In this document: positions 8,602-20,743 of the stretch, piece by piece
How the letters are laid out: each line of letters opens with the position of its first letter
Numbering within the stretch: position 1 is the stretch's first letter
DNA from: Mycoplasma sp.
Lineage (GTDB): Bacteria; Bacillota_I; Bacilli_A; Mycoplasmatales; Metamycoplasmataceae
DNA length: 37,666 bases
NCBI GenBank assembly: GCA_014803855.1
Contig: JAAVAX010000006.1
Coordinates: 40,512 to 78,177, forward strand
Direction: 5' to 3'
Notes under the pieces: model-generated
What the model was told of the DNA's origin: nothing
The model's database searches: none
The model's input: only the letters and a program-made list of their open reading frames with translations
Translations under genes and position numbers: made by a program

Positions 8602-11268
8602 TTAAACTAATTTAATAATTTCATAACATCTTAAGCACAAATCATCTTTAATCTCACTAAATACAAAATGATTTCAACATCTATTACATTTTTTAGAATC
8701 ATTCTTTTCAACTTTGTTTTCATCAGCAAACTTAACATCACACACCATTAAAAGTGTCTTCATATCAAGTGATTTAATAAATTCATTGGAACTATTAATA
8801 GTAACAAAAGCTTCATTTGATCTTTTTATTAAACCAGATTTAATATTATTTTCAATTAATTTATATATGTCATCTTTTATATCAAAAAATTCTTTTCATT
8901 TTTGTTCATATTCATATGATTCTGTATCTTTAATTTTATAAAACTCTTCTAAACATATTGAATCTTTTTTATTAACTTTATCAAATAATAAATAAGCTTC
9001 TTCACATGTTGTTGGCAATATTGGATAAAGTGATAACAATAAGAAATCTAGTATTTCATATAAGACATATTGAACTTCTCTTCTTGATTGACTATCAGGT
9101 TTTTCAACATAAAGGATATCTTTAATTACTGATAAATAAAATGAAGACAAATCTGTAACAAAATTATTAATATTTTTTACAACATTCATAAATTGATATT
9201 CATCATAATTATTTTTAGTTTTTATTTTTAAATTATCTAATCTCTCCATAATTAAACAATTAACACCAGATAATTTAATATCTTTAACATGTTTATAATC
9301 ATATAAATTAGATAATATAAATCTAATGGTATTTCTTAATTTACGATATATTTCAGTAGACTGAGAAATTATATTTTTAGATATTGATATATCATTAGAG
9401 TATTCACTATTAGCAACTCATAACCTTAAAATATCAGCACCACTTTGATTAATTATGTCCAAAGGGTCAATTCCATTACCCAATGATTTAGACATTTTTT
9501 TACCTTTTTCATCTACAACAAAACCATGTGATAAAAGTGCTTTAAATGGAGATTTTTCATTAAATGCAACTGAATTAATTAATGAAGAATTAAATCAACC
9601 ACGATATTGGTCACTTCCCTCAAAATATAAATCATATGGTGTTTTTATTCCTTCTTTAGATGATATTGAAGCAAATGATGTTCCAGAATCAAATCAAACA
9701 TCCATAATATCATTTTCTTTGGTTCAATTTTTCCCTCTATATTTTTCTGGCAACAGTTCATCACATTTTCTTTCAAATCAAATATCTGAACCAAATTGAG
9801 ATACTAAATCAATAACATAATCAAATATTTCCTCATTAATAATTGGATTTTTATTTTCATCATAAAAAATTATGATAGGAACACCTCATGCACGTTGTCT
9901 TGAAATTGTTCAATCACTGCGGTTATCAATCATTGTATACAATCTCTTATATCCTCATTCTGAATAAAATTTAATATTTTTAATTTCATTAATTATTTTG
10001 TCTTTAATTTTAGAAATAGAAACAAATCATTGAGGTGTACCTCTAAAAATTATTGGTTTCTTTGTTCTTCAATCATGAGGATATTGATGTTTAATGAATT
10101 GTAATTTTATTAAATATTTATTTTCATCTAATCACATTCCAATATTCTTATTAGCATCCTCAAAGAAAATTCCTTGAAATTGTTTTCCATTTTCATTTAT
10201 TGTTCCATCATCTTCAATATGCATTATTTGATTTAAATTGTTTTTATTACCAATGATAAAATCATCTTCACCAAATAATGGTGCTATATGAACTAAACCA
10301 CTTCCTGCATCTAAAGTGACATGATGTCCTTCCACAATAGGACAAATGTCATTGTTAATAATTGATTTATACTCAATACCTACAAGATCTATTCCTTTAA
10401 ATTCTTTAATTATTTCAAACTGTTCTCAACCAAAAATACTAGTTAATTGATTAACTAATTGAGATGCTATTACATAATTTTCACCATTAGCTTTAATTAG
10501 AGAATAGTTAAAGTCTTTATTAACAGCAATACCTGCATTGGCTATCAATGTTCATGGTGTTGTAGTTCATATTATTAAATTGTCACTAGTGGATAATGTA
10601 TCATTTCCTTTTACAATTGGAAATTTAACAAAAATTGAAGGTGATCTATGTTCTAAATATTCCACTTCAGCTTCAGCTAAAGCAGATTGAGATGATGGAG
10701 ATCAATAAACAGGTTTTAAACCTCTATAAATCAATCCATCTAGACACATTTTTTTAAATATTTTTAATTGATTAACTTCAAATTCTTTATCTAAAGTAAC
10801 ATATATGTCTTTAAAATCACTTAACAATTGTAATTTTAAAAATTGTTCCTTTTGAATTTGAACTTGGCCAAGTGCATATTTTGCAGCTTCTTTTCTTAAT
10901 TTAACTATTGATATATTTTTATGATTGACATTCATTTCTGAAAGAATTTTATTTTCAATAGGTAAACCATGTGTATCTCATCCAGGTATATATGGAGTAT
11001 AAAAGTTATTAATAGATTTATAACGAACAATTATATCTTTTAAAATTTTATTCAATGAATGACCTAAATGAATTGATCCATTTGCATATGGTGGACCATC
11101 ATGTAAGAAAAATATAGGATTGTTTTTATTCTTATCTAAAACTCTTTTATAGATTTGTTCTTTGTTTCATTTTTCTCTAAATTGTGGTTCTTTAATACTC
11201 AAATCAGCCCTCATTGAAAAACTTGTTTGAGGCATATTTAATGTTGACTTATAATCTTTTTCTTCCAT
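8602..11268 (-). CDS. ileS: Isoleucyl-tRNA synthetase
   Basis: Charges tRNA-Ile. The 888-residue class I synthetase has the HIGH motif as HLGH (67-70) in [15 protein letters not shown], the isoleucine site [10 protein letters not shown], an editing domain ([19 protein letters not shown] ... [15 protein letters not shown]), [21 protein letters not shown] (about 590-598) and a C-terminal zinc knuckle CNRCW...CLRCYE. Many Trp are UGA-coded, so the standard code would break it into fragments. It has its own promoter: the ptsH terminator lies upstream and a TATAAT at 11313-11308 is merged with a 24-bp dyad. No T-box is visible because the leader would be only about 35 nt. Confidence 0.97.
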
Positions 11269-11285
11269 AATTAGCTCTACATATT

Positions 11286-11313
11286 ATTATTTAAACTTGT
11301 TTAAATAATTATA
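11286..11313 (-). promoter_or_regulatory. ileS -10 box joined to a 24-bp perfect dyad
   Basis: TATAAT (minus 11313-11308) runs into a perfect inverted repeat with 11-bp arms ATTATTTAAAC/GTTTAAATAAT and a 2-base centre (11286-11309). The dyad covers the expected transcription start, so it could be an operator; as RNA only part would be transcribed. No regulator is identified. Confidence 0.5.
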
Positions 11314-11390
11314 TAGTAATAGTAGAATTTAAGTTCCAAATTGAAACAATTAATTAAAAAAAATTGTGTTATAAAAATATTCAAAATTAA

Positions 11391-11419
11391 AAAATAAAAA
11401 GTACATACTTGTACCTTTT
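11391..11419 (-). terminator. ptsH terminator
   Basis: On the minus strand, AAAAGGTACA, an AGTA loop and TGTACTTTTT form a hairpin (with one bulged G) followed by a U-rich tail. It lies about 30 nt past the ptsH stop and separates ptsH from ileS. Confidence 0.7.
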
Positions 11420-11448
11420 ATCAATATTTTATAAATCTATATTAGATA

Positions 11449-11715
11449 TTAATCAATTAATTTTAATTTAGATAGTTCTGATTTTAATTTTTCAATTGCT
11501 TGATCAGCATCTGCTCCATTAGCTTCAATAGTAATTTCATCATCTTTTTTAATTCCTAAAGCCATGATGTTCATAATTGATTTAGCATTTCCTTCTTTAC
11601 CTTTTGCAATGATTTTAATATCTGAAGTAAATGATGAAGCAATTTTTATCAATTCTGAAGCTGGTCTTGCATGTAATCCAATAGGATCAATAACTTTTGC
11701 TGTAAAACTTGCCAT
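11449..11715 (-). CDS. ptsH: Phosphocarrier protein HPr
   Basis: Carries phosphate from enzyme I to the sugar-specific EIIA components of the phosphotransferase system. The 88-residue protein has the active-site His in GLHARPAS (His about 15) and the regulatory serine region KSIMNIMALGIKKDD (Ser46), so it could also be phosphorylated by HPr kinase as in other Firmicutes-Mollicutes. AAAGGAAAT precedes the ATG and TATAAT lies at 11777-11772. It is transcribed alone, with a terminator downstream and the divergent tRNA-Leu upstream. Confidence 0.97.
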   Translation of the reverse strand: MASFTAKVIDPIGLHARPASELIKIASSFTSDIKIIAKGKEGNAKSIMNIMALGIKKDDEITIEANGADADQAIEKLKSELSKLKLID

Positions 11716-11834
11716 ATAGTTTTTATTTCCTTTCCATTATTAGATAATAATTTTAAATATAAGCAATAATAATTATATTAAAAACATAATGTAAATTAAA
11801 ATAAATTATTGTATAATGTTTAGATACAAAAGAA

Positions 11835-11920
11835 GCCCGAATGACGAAATGGTAGACGTAGGGGACTTAAAATCCCCGGGCAGAAATGCCGTGCTGGTTC
11901 AAGTCCAGTTTCGGGCACCA
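11835..11920 (+). tRNA. tRNA-Leu (anticodon UAA)
   Basis: An 86-nt class II tRNA. Acceptor GCCCGAA pairs with TTCGGGC; anticodon stem GGGGA/TCCCC holds CTTAAAA, anticodon UAA, reading UUA/UUG. The variable arm GGGCAGAAATGCC, T loop GGTTCAAGTCC and encoded CCA are present. TATAAT at 11812-11817 is the likely promoter. UUA is the leading Leu codon in such AT-rich genomes. Confidence 0.97.
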
Positions 11921-11923
11921 TAT

Positions 11924-11954
11924 AAAAATAACAAGTTAATGTCTTGTTATTTTT
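11924..11954. terminator. Bidirectional terminator after tRNA-Leu
   Basis: A perfect 12-bp stem AAAAATAACAAG/CTTGTTATTTTT with a 7-base loop, 3 nt past the tRNA. Its right edge covers the first bases of the convergent DUF2779 gene's stop codon, so it can serve both strands. Confidence 0.75.
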
Positions 11955-13719
11955 ATTTCTCTTTAATTAGATATTTTATAAAGTAATAAACCATTATCAT
12001 TGCTCGAACATCATTTTCGCAATATTCTTCTAATTTTTTACTAATAGCTTTTCATTCTTCATTATCAATAGATAATAAATATCTTTGAATTGCTTTATTC
12101 ATAGCCATTAGACCATTTTGAATTTCTAACTTTTTATATGGTTTTATCATTACCTCTAAATTTAAATTATTTTCTGTAATATATTTTTCTATTTTTTTAA
12201 TTGATGAAAAACCTAATAAATCTGGAATAAAAATGGGAGGTATCTTTGTTTTACTTTGACTTACATTAAATAAATCAAATAAATCAATAGTTTTGTTTTT
12301 AATGTGACTAAATTTTAATTTATATTCATTAAATAAGTCATCATCATATCATTTAATAACCTCAACCATTTCTTTTATTCTTGTTAGTTCGTACTTGCTA
12401 TTATACACAACATAATAATCAGCATTTTCTAAATATATAGCATCAATAATTTTTCTAAAATCGTTAACAGAAATGGTCAAAGGATCAATTACAACATTTT
12501 GTAAATAATTTATTTTTTCATTTTTAGTTCTTATAACTGATACTTGAAAAACTATTTGTTGATAAGGTTTTGTGTGAGGCAAGACAACATATGGCAAATT
12601 AAACCCTTCAAAATCATATCAAACAACATTAGATTCCTTTATTTTGTCAACATATTCTTGCATTATTGTTTTGTCATATTTGTGAATATTGTTTAAAACA
12701 TAATTTAATGATTTTTTATTTTTAGCTAAATCATCTACTATTTTATTTCCATATTTTATTTCTATCAATTCATTTTTGTTCAAAAGATTGCCACTATATC
12801 TTTTTATATTAAAACTATCAAAATCAAATATATCTAGAAAATAATCATTAGTTCCTCATTTGGTGTTGTCGTTGATTGTTGCTGATGTATAGGTTTGGGT
12901 TGTTTTTGCATTTCTTATTTGATCAATAAAACTATCAAATTCTTTTATTTCCAATTTAATATCAGGTTCTTCAATTTTAATCTTAGATTTTGTTTTTCCT
13001 TTTGATTTTTTTGTAGTTATTATACCAGATAAGAGTTTATTTATAATGCTATCTTTAGAGTGATCTTCAATTTTAATTTTTATATCATTTTTTGGACCAC
13101 TTTTTTGTGTTCAACAATATTTTGAAAAAACAAATGATAAGTCTTTTTCATTATAGTATTCCTTATTTTTGTCATATGTAAAAAATAGATATTCACTTAT
13201 ATGAATATTCAATTTCAATAAAACATTAAAATCAAAATAAGCTTTTATATAATGTTTTAATTTTGTTGTACTACCATGAATCAATGAAAATAATTCCATT
13301 TTATCTTTAGTATACAAATTTGGTTTAGATATAATATCTTCAAAAATAAAAACAGGATTAATTACTCAATCAACATTAGGATCATTTATAGCCTCTATAG
13401 TTTTATTAAATGAAAGTTCATTAGATTTTTCATTTATTACAACAACATTTTTAGATTCTCTGGCAGCTCATTTTTTAATGTGTTTAATAAATAAACTCAT
13501 TACTAAGTCATATCCATTTTTAATGATTTCAACAACATTATAATCTTCAATATCATCATCAAGATCACCAAAAATTTCTCACAATGATACTTGATCAGAA
13601 TCTTCATTATCAAAATCTTTTAACTTATTTTCTAAATTAGTGTTTCAAATAAAATAATCTTGAGAAGTTAATAGTCTCTCAAGATGTTTATATGTGATCA
13701 TTTTATTTTTAAACTGCAT
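11953..13719 (-). CDS. DUF2779-type protein with DEDD exonuclease-like domain and decayed N-terminal nuclease motif
   Basis: 588 residues. The C-terminal part has WYDFEGFNLP (Asp369, Glu371), YYVVYNSKYELTRIKEM (Glu444) and YCENDVRAMI (Asp570), the layout of DEDD/RNase H-fold 3'-5' exonucleases as in DUF2779 proteins. The N-terminal part lines up with the RecB-like PD-(D/E)XK half of that family (VDWVINPVFIFEDIISKPNL ... then helical STTKLKHY), but the usual RPD...E-x-K motif reads KPN...S-x-I, so that half is probably inactive. A Lys-rich linker (TTKKSKGKTKSKIKIEE) lies between. Cellular role is unknown; a DNA or RNA processing role is inferred. It lacks a ribosome site, and a TATAAT ends 9 nt before the ATG. 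It follows atpC on the same strand after a 32-nt gap. Confidence 0.8.
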
Positions 13720-13751
13720 TATATGCTTATTATATAAAGATATTTAATTTA

Positions 13752-14156
13752 CTACTTCGATAATGTTTCTAATTTATTTAATGCTTTTTTAAGAATTATT
13801 TCATTTTTATTTCTTTCAACATTATTATTTTTTGATTCATTTATTTTTCTATTAGCTTCATCAATTAGTGATTGAATCTCAAATTTGTTTAATTCCTCTT
13901 TTCATTGAATATCATCAGTAAAAATATCAATGTACGTTTTTTCAACAAAAACAATTCCGCCACCTATAGCAGCAATTTTTCTATTGCTTGCATCAATTTT
14001 GATAAATAATGATGAAATGTCAATAGATGAAATAAAAGGTAATCTATTTTTTTGTAAACCAATATAACCTTCAGGGGTTTTAAGAGTTACCATTTCAACA
14101 TCTTTTTCAAAAAAAACTCCATTTGGTGTTAGTATTTTCAAAGCTATTGAACTCAT
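13752..14156 (-). CDS. atpC: ATP synthase epsilon subunit
   Basis: Central-stalk subunit that couples F1 rotation to the c ring and can inhibit ATP hydrolysis. The 134-residue product starts SSIALKILTPNGVFFEKDVEMVTLKTPEGYIGLQKNR in a beta-sandwich pattern, with a helical C-terminal hairpin (KEELNKFEIQSLIDEANRKI ... LKKALNKLETL). One UGA Trp joins the parts. It starts directly after the atpD stop and is the last gene of the operon, followed by the DUF2779 gene. Confidence 0.95.
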
Positions 14157-16401
<2,245 letters not shown>

Positions 16402-16402
16402 T

Positions 16403-17971
16403 TTACTTTTCTCCTTCTTCTTTAGTATTATTTTTTACTTCAATTCCATTATTTGCAATGAATTGATTAGCAAAATCATTAAGTGTTGATAGCATTTTGT
16501 TGTTTAAATCATTTGATATTTCTTTTGAATTAGTAATTTCTTGAGAAATTTCTATACCTTTTGATGATTTTTTCATAAATTCAATTAATTGTTCTTTAAA
16601 TTTATCAATATAATTAATTGGAATATTTTCAATTATTTTATTTTTGATTGTAAATAGAATAGCAATTTGAATTGATTGATCTAATGGTGAATATTGTTGT
16701 TGTTTTAATATTGAATAAACTTTTTTACCATGGTCTAATATTTTTTTGGTTGAATCGTCTAAATCTGAAGAAAATTGAGCAAAAGCTTGCATTTCATTAA
16801 ATTGAGATAATTCAAGTTTTAAAGATGAAGAAGCTTGCTTCATAGCTTTTATTTGTGCTGATGAACCAACTCTGGAAACTGAAAACCCTACATCAACAGC
16901 AGGTCTTTGACCTGAATTAAATAGGGATTCTGATGTAAATATTTGACCATCAGTAATTGAAATAACATTTGTAGGAATATATGCAGAAATATCACCTGAT
17001 TGTGTTTCAATGATAGGTAAAGCTGTAATTGAACCACCACCATACTTCTTATTAACTCTAGCAGCTCTTTCTAGCAATTGTGAATGTAAATAGAATACAT
17101 CACCAGGATAAGCTTCACGACCAGGAGGTCTTCTTAATAATAGTGATAGTGTTCTATATGCTATAGCATGCTTTGTTAAATCATCATACACAATTAAAAC
17201 ATCTTCACCTTTTTCCATTCACTCCTCAGCAATTGTGATTCCTGAATATGGTGCTAAATATTGCAATGGAGATAATTCACTAGCACTAGCAACAACAATG
17301 GTAGTATAATCCATTGCCCCTGCTGATTTTAATTTTTGAACAATTTGTGCTACTGTTGAGTTTTTTTGTCCAATTGCAACATAAATACACTTAACATTTT
17401 TTCCTTTTTGATTTAAGATTGCATCAATTGCAATAGATGTTTTACCAGTTTGTCTATCACCAATAATCAATTCACGTTGTCCTTTACCAATTGGAATTAA
17501 TGAATCAATACAAATTAATCCTGTTTTTAGGGGTTGATTAACTGATTCTCTAGTCATTACTCCAGGAGCAATTCTAAATACTACTCTAGTTTTTTTAGTT
17601 TTAATTACACCCTTACCATCAATAGGTTCACCTAAGGCATTAATTACCCTTCCAATCATTTGGTCACCAACTGGAATTGAAACAACAGTATTTGTTCTTT
17701 TAACTTTATTACCTTCTTTTAATGAAGGTGAAGAGCCCATTAAAACTACACCAACTGCATCTTCCTCTAAATTTAGTGCCATACCATAAACATGATCACC
17801 AAAATCCAAAAGTTCACCTAATTTAACTTTATCTAAACCAGATACTAAAGCAGTCCCATCTCCAATAGATAAAATTTCACCTTCTTCATTTCTTTTACTT
17901 ATTGTCTTTTTTGAAAACTCTTTAATTTGTTTTTTAATTATTGATGAAATATCACTTGCACTTAAAGCCAT
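16403..17971 (-). CDS. atpA: ATP synthase alpha subunit
   Basis: Non-catalytic nucleotide-binding subunit of F1. The 522-residue protein has Walker A GDRQTGKT (171-178), [17 protein letters not shown] with a UGA-coded Trp at about residue 251, [11 protein letters not shown], the [22 protein letters not shown]-like segment with HSQ in place of HSR, and [12 protein letters not shown]. Its upstream ribosome site (GGAGGTG) is strong. Under the standard code it would look like two half genes. It lies between atpH (15-nt gap) and atpG. Confidence 0.99.
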
Positions 17972-17986
17972 ATATTAAACACCTCC

Positions 17987-18523
17987 TTATTCCTTTAAAA
18001 CTAATGATTTCTTAATTAAAGCTAAATCTGATTTTACTGAATCTTCAATTACAACTGATCCTATTACAATTTTAAAACCACCTATTAGTTCTTTATCAAT
18101 TAAGTTCTTTAAAGATATTTTTTTATTAAATTCTTTTGTTAATTTTGCTTCTAACTTCTTTAAATTTGTTTCAGAAATTCTCTTCACTGAATAAACTATA
18201 CCTTGTTCAATTTGAAGAATATCTTGTAAGTATTTAATTAATTTTTTCAAAATATCCTTAAAGTACTTAAAATTATTTTTAAATGCTAACATTTGCGCCA
18301 CATTAATAAGTGATCAATGAATGTTTTTGAATGTCTTTTCGATAAGTTTAGATTTTGTTTTTTCATCTATACTACTATCTAATATTTCTACAAATTCATT
18401 TTGTTCATCTAAGACATTTAGTAATATATTTGATTGGTTATAAATTTCTTTTATTTTTTTTTCTTCTTTAGCTATATCTAAAATTGCAAGTGAATAACCA
18501 ATTTTTAATTCATTTTTAAGCAT
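17987..18523 (-). CDS. atpH: ATP synthase delta subunit
   Basis: Links the peripheral stalk to the top of F1. The 178-residue protein has the helical N-terminal domain (GYSLAILDIAKEEKKIKEIYNQ ... FVEILDSSIDEKTKSKLIEKTF) and the C-terminal signature ELIGGFKIVIGSVVIEDSVKSDL. A UGA Trp separates the halves. It overlaps atpF by 8 bases. The sequence is diverged, as usual for delta, but position and the C-terminal motif make it firm. Confidence 0.95.
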
Positions 18524-19097
18524 TATCCTTACTTCCTAGATATTCATTTAAATATTTTTTAGTTTCAGATTCAGTTATCTTGCTTTTAATTATTTTCTCT
18601 GATATATCTATAGCAGCTGTAACAACTTTGTTGTAATATTCTTTCTCAAGATCTTTCTTTTTATTTTGAATTTCATTTTTAGCTTCTTGAATCAATCTTT
18701 CTGCTTCTTTTTTACCTTGATCAATATATTGATTTTTAATATTTTCAGCATCAATTTTGGCTTTTGATATTAAATCTTGACCAACATTTCTTGAATCTTC
18801 TAATTTATTTCTGGCTTCATTTTCTAAATTAAAAGCTGATTCTTTTGCTTCAATTGATTTATCAATATTATTTTTAATAAATTCTTGCCTTCTTTTAACC
18901 ATTTTATTAATAGGGTTATATAGAAATTTTGTAAGAATAATCAATAAAATTAATAGTGCTCCAAATGTAGCAATAATTATTCAAATTGATGGGAAAAGTG
19001 AATCCATTTTTTCAGCTATTCCATCAGATCCTGACCCAGCATTATTTATTGCTCGAGATTGAATCTTTTCAATTGTTTCTTTTAAAGTCTCTAACAC
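18516..19097 (-). CDS. atpF: ATP synthase b subunit
   Basis: Peripheral stalk. 193 residues: a short polar N-terminus, one membrane segment (IWIIIATFGALLILLIILTKFL), then PINKMVKRRQEFIKNNIDKS and a long charged coiled coil. The GTG at 19097 is chosen because AAAGGA lies upstream at good spacing; an ATG at 19007 would drop 30 residues but still keep the membrane helix. There is no lipobox, unlike the lipoprotein-type b subunits of some mycoplasmas. The UGA Trp is in the membrane helix. Confidence 0.93.
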
Positions 19098-19128
19098 TTT
19101 TTAATGTCCTTTAAAATTCTATTTTGTT

Positions 19129-19386
19129 TTATACCGGTTTTACTGTCCCTGGGAAAACAAATATTAGTAAAATAGCAATAACTAGTGCATAAATTGCAGC
19201 TGATTCTGTAATAGCTAAACCTAAAATTAGCATTTTTCTAATTACAGCTTCAGCTTCTGGATTTCTTCCTACAGCATCAGCAGCTTTCCCCGAAGCATAA
19301 CCTTGACCTAATCCTGTACCTAAACCACCAATAGCAGCTAATCCTGCTCCAACTGCTACTAATCCAAATTCAATAGTATTTTGCAT
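19129..19386 (-). CDS. atpE: ATP synthase c subunit
   Basis: Forms the ion-carrying rotor ring. The 85-residue hairpin has two membrane helices around the GRNPEAE loop, with ion-binding Glu61 in ITESAAIYALV. Gln28 (GLGQGYASGK) and Ser62 next to Glu61 match the ligand set known from Na+-dependent rings such as Ilyobacter, so sodium coupling is possible. AGGAGG is well placed before the ATG, the strongest ribosome site in the operon, in keeping with the higher copy number of c. Confidence 0.98.
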   Translation of the reverse strand: MQNTIEFGLVAVGAGLAAIGGLGTGLGQGYASGKAADAVGRNPEAEAVIRKMLILGLAITESAAIYALVIAILLIFVFPGTVKPV

Positions 19387-19435
19387 TATAATTAATATCC
19401 TCCTAAATCAATTAATTTTTAAATTTTAATACTTT

Positions 19436-20224
19436 TTAAACAACTACATCTAAATTTTTAATATCATTTTTTGGTTGATTATCATTATTTACTATTTTAG
19501 AATGTTCTATTTTCTTATTCTCATAAATTTCTAATCCCTCACTAACTTCCTGTGTTCAATAAATACTTGTTAATAGAGCAAATACATAAGCTTGTATTAG
19601 TCCATCAAAAATATCAAAATACATATGGAATCATGGGGCTATTATCATTCCCAATAAATTTACATCACCAACAATTGGAATGCTATTTCAAACCACTGAA
19701 GTAGCTCAATAAATAATATACATAATTACTGAACCACCAATGATATTCCCAAAAATACGAAATGATATAGATATTAGTGGAGAAAATTGTCCTACCAATT
19801 CAATGGGATTCTTGTACCTCTTAAAGAAATGTAATTTTTGATAGATAATACCAAATACATAAATACCAATTCATGTTATAAGACCCAATGTTAATGAAAC
19901 ACTATAAGATGTAACAGCTGGTTCTAATGATAATAAACCTGCTGTGTTGCCAACTGCCAAAAATGTAAACAATGTAAAAATGTATGGTCCTACCCTATCT
20001 ATTTTTCCTTCACTTATTGCATTAAATTCATTATTAAACAATCCAACATATTGTTCTGCTAAAAAAACAATACCTTTTGGTGATTCATCTGGTTTAACTT
20101 TTTTAACTTTAAAATAAACAATAAAAGAGATAACGGTTAATAAAATTGTTACATAAATTAATGTAACCAGTTGTGGCTGAAAAACATTATCTATTGATGT
20201 TAAATTTGTAACAATATTATCCAT
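19436..20224 (-). CDS. atpB: ATP synthase a subunit
   Basis: Stator channel next to the c ring. The 262-residue protein has several membrane segments, e.g. LVTLIYVTILLTVISFIVYF and YIFTLFTFLAVGNTAGLLSL, and the essential arginine in ISFRIFGNIIGG. The end ALLTSIYWTQEVSEGLE fits the last helix and is followed by a charged tail of about 30 residues (ENKKIEHSKIVNNDNQPKND) longer than usual. Three or more UGA Trp occur. It overlaps the AtpI-like gene by 8 bases. Confidence 0.97.
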
Positions 20225-20654
20225 CTATTCCTTTCTCCTTCCTTTTCTTGAATTTAAGATCTAACATTTCAATAAAATTATAAATAATAATCGATAATCA
20301 AATCATACTTGATCCATAAATAAATGAAAATATATTAAAAATACCATTAGTTCAAGAATTACCTAATGTATTATTGGCAAATAAAATACCAATAAAAATT
20401 CCTGAGAAAACTAACAATCAAATGGTAGATTTCATAAATACTAATACAAATGCAAATTTAAATGTTCTTCTTTTGGATAACAATTTGGATGAAAATAATT
20501 CAGTTATTAAATATCCACTAACACTAATACATGAACCTATTAAAAATCCAGTCAAAAGTGATCAATCTAAATAGCAAAATATGGAAAATGCAACAATTGA
20601 TATAGAAAATATTATTAAAAATGTTACTAAAATGTTTTTTCTTAATTTATCCAT
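20217..20654 (-). CDS. AtpI-like membrane protein at the head of the ATP synthase operon
   Basis: 145 residues with four hydrophobic segments (NILVTFLIIFSISIVAFSIF, LTGFLIGSCISVSGYLI, FAFVLVFMKSTIWLLVFSGI, FIYGSSMIWLSIIIYNFIEM) and a basic tail. Size, topology and its place directly before atpB, overlapping it by 8 bases, fit AtpI, proposed to help c-ring assembly or Mg2+ uptake; sequence motifs alone would not prove it. UGA Trp codons split it under the standard code, so it is easily missed. The ATG has no clear ribosome site; an unusual stem-loop lies 37 nt upstream. Confidence 0.75.
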
Positions 20655-20691
20655 ATAAAAATGTATGTTTCATAAAATATTATTAACATTG

Positions 20692-20714
20692 GGTATCTCT
20701 AAAGTCGAAATACC
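20692..20714 (-). other. Stem-loop between secA and the atp operon
   Basis: On the minus strand GGTATTTC and GAGATACC pair over 8 positions (one G-U) around a 7-base loop. On the plus strand the same position would be a C-A mismatch, so the structure favours the secA-atp transcript. No U-run follows, so it does not look like a terminator; an RNA processing or stability element is possible. Confidence 0.45.
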
Positions 20715-20743
20715 TAAACTAATTTTATTACTTTTAAATAAAG

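Noticed and set aside
9455-9799. Open frame of 114 codons on the plus strand
   Set aside because: It is antisense to ileS in the region of KMSKS and the catalytic domain; the composition only mirrors the conserved gene.
11269-11400. T-box riboswitch upstream of ileS
   Set aside because: The space between the -10 box and the ATG is only about 40 nt, and no T-box sequence or specifier loop is present.
16403-17971. atpA appearing as two adjacent partial genes
   Set aside because: The break is one UGA at a conserved Trp; the frame and motifs continue, so it is not a pseudogene.
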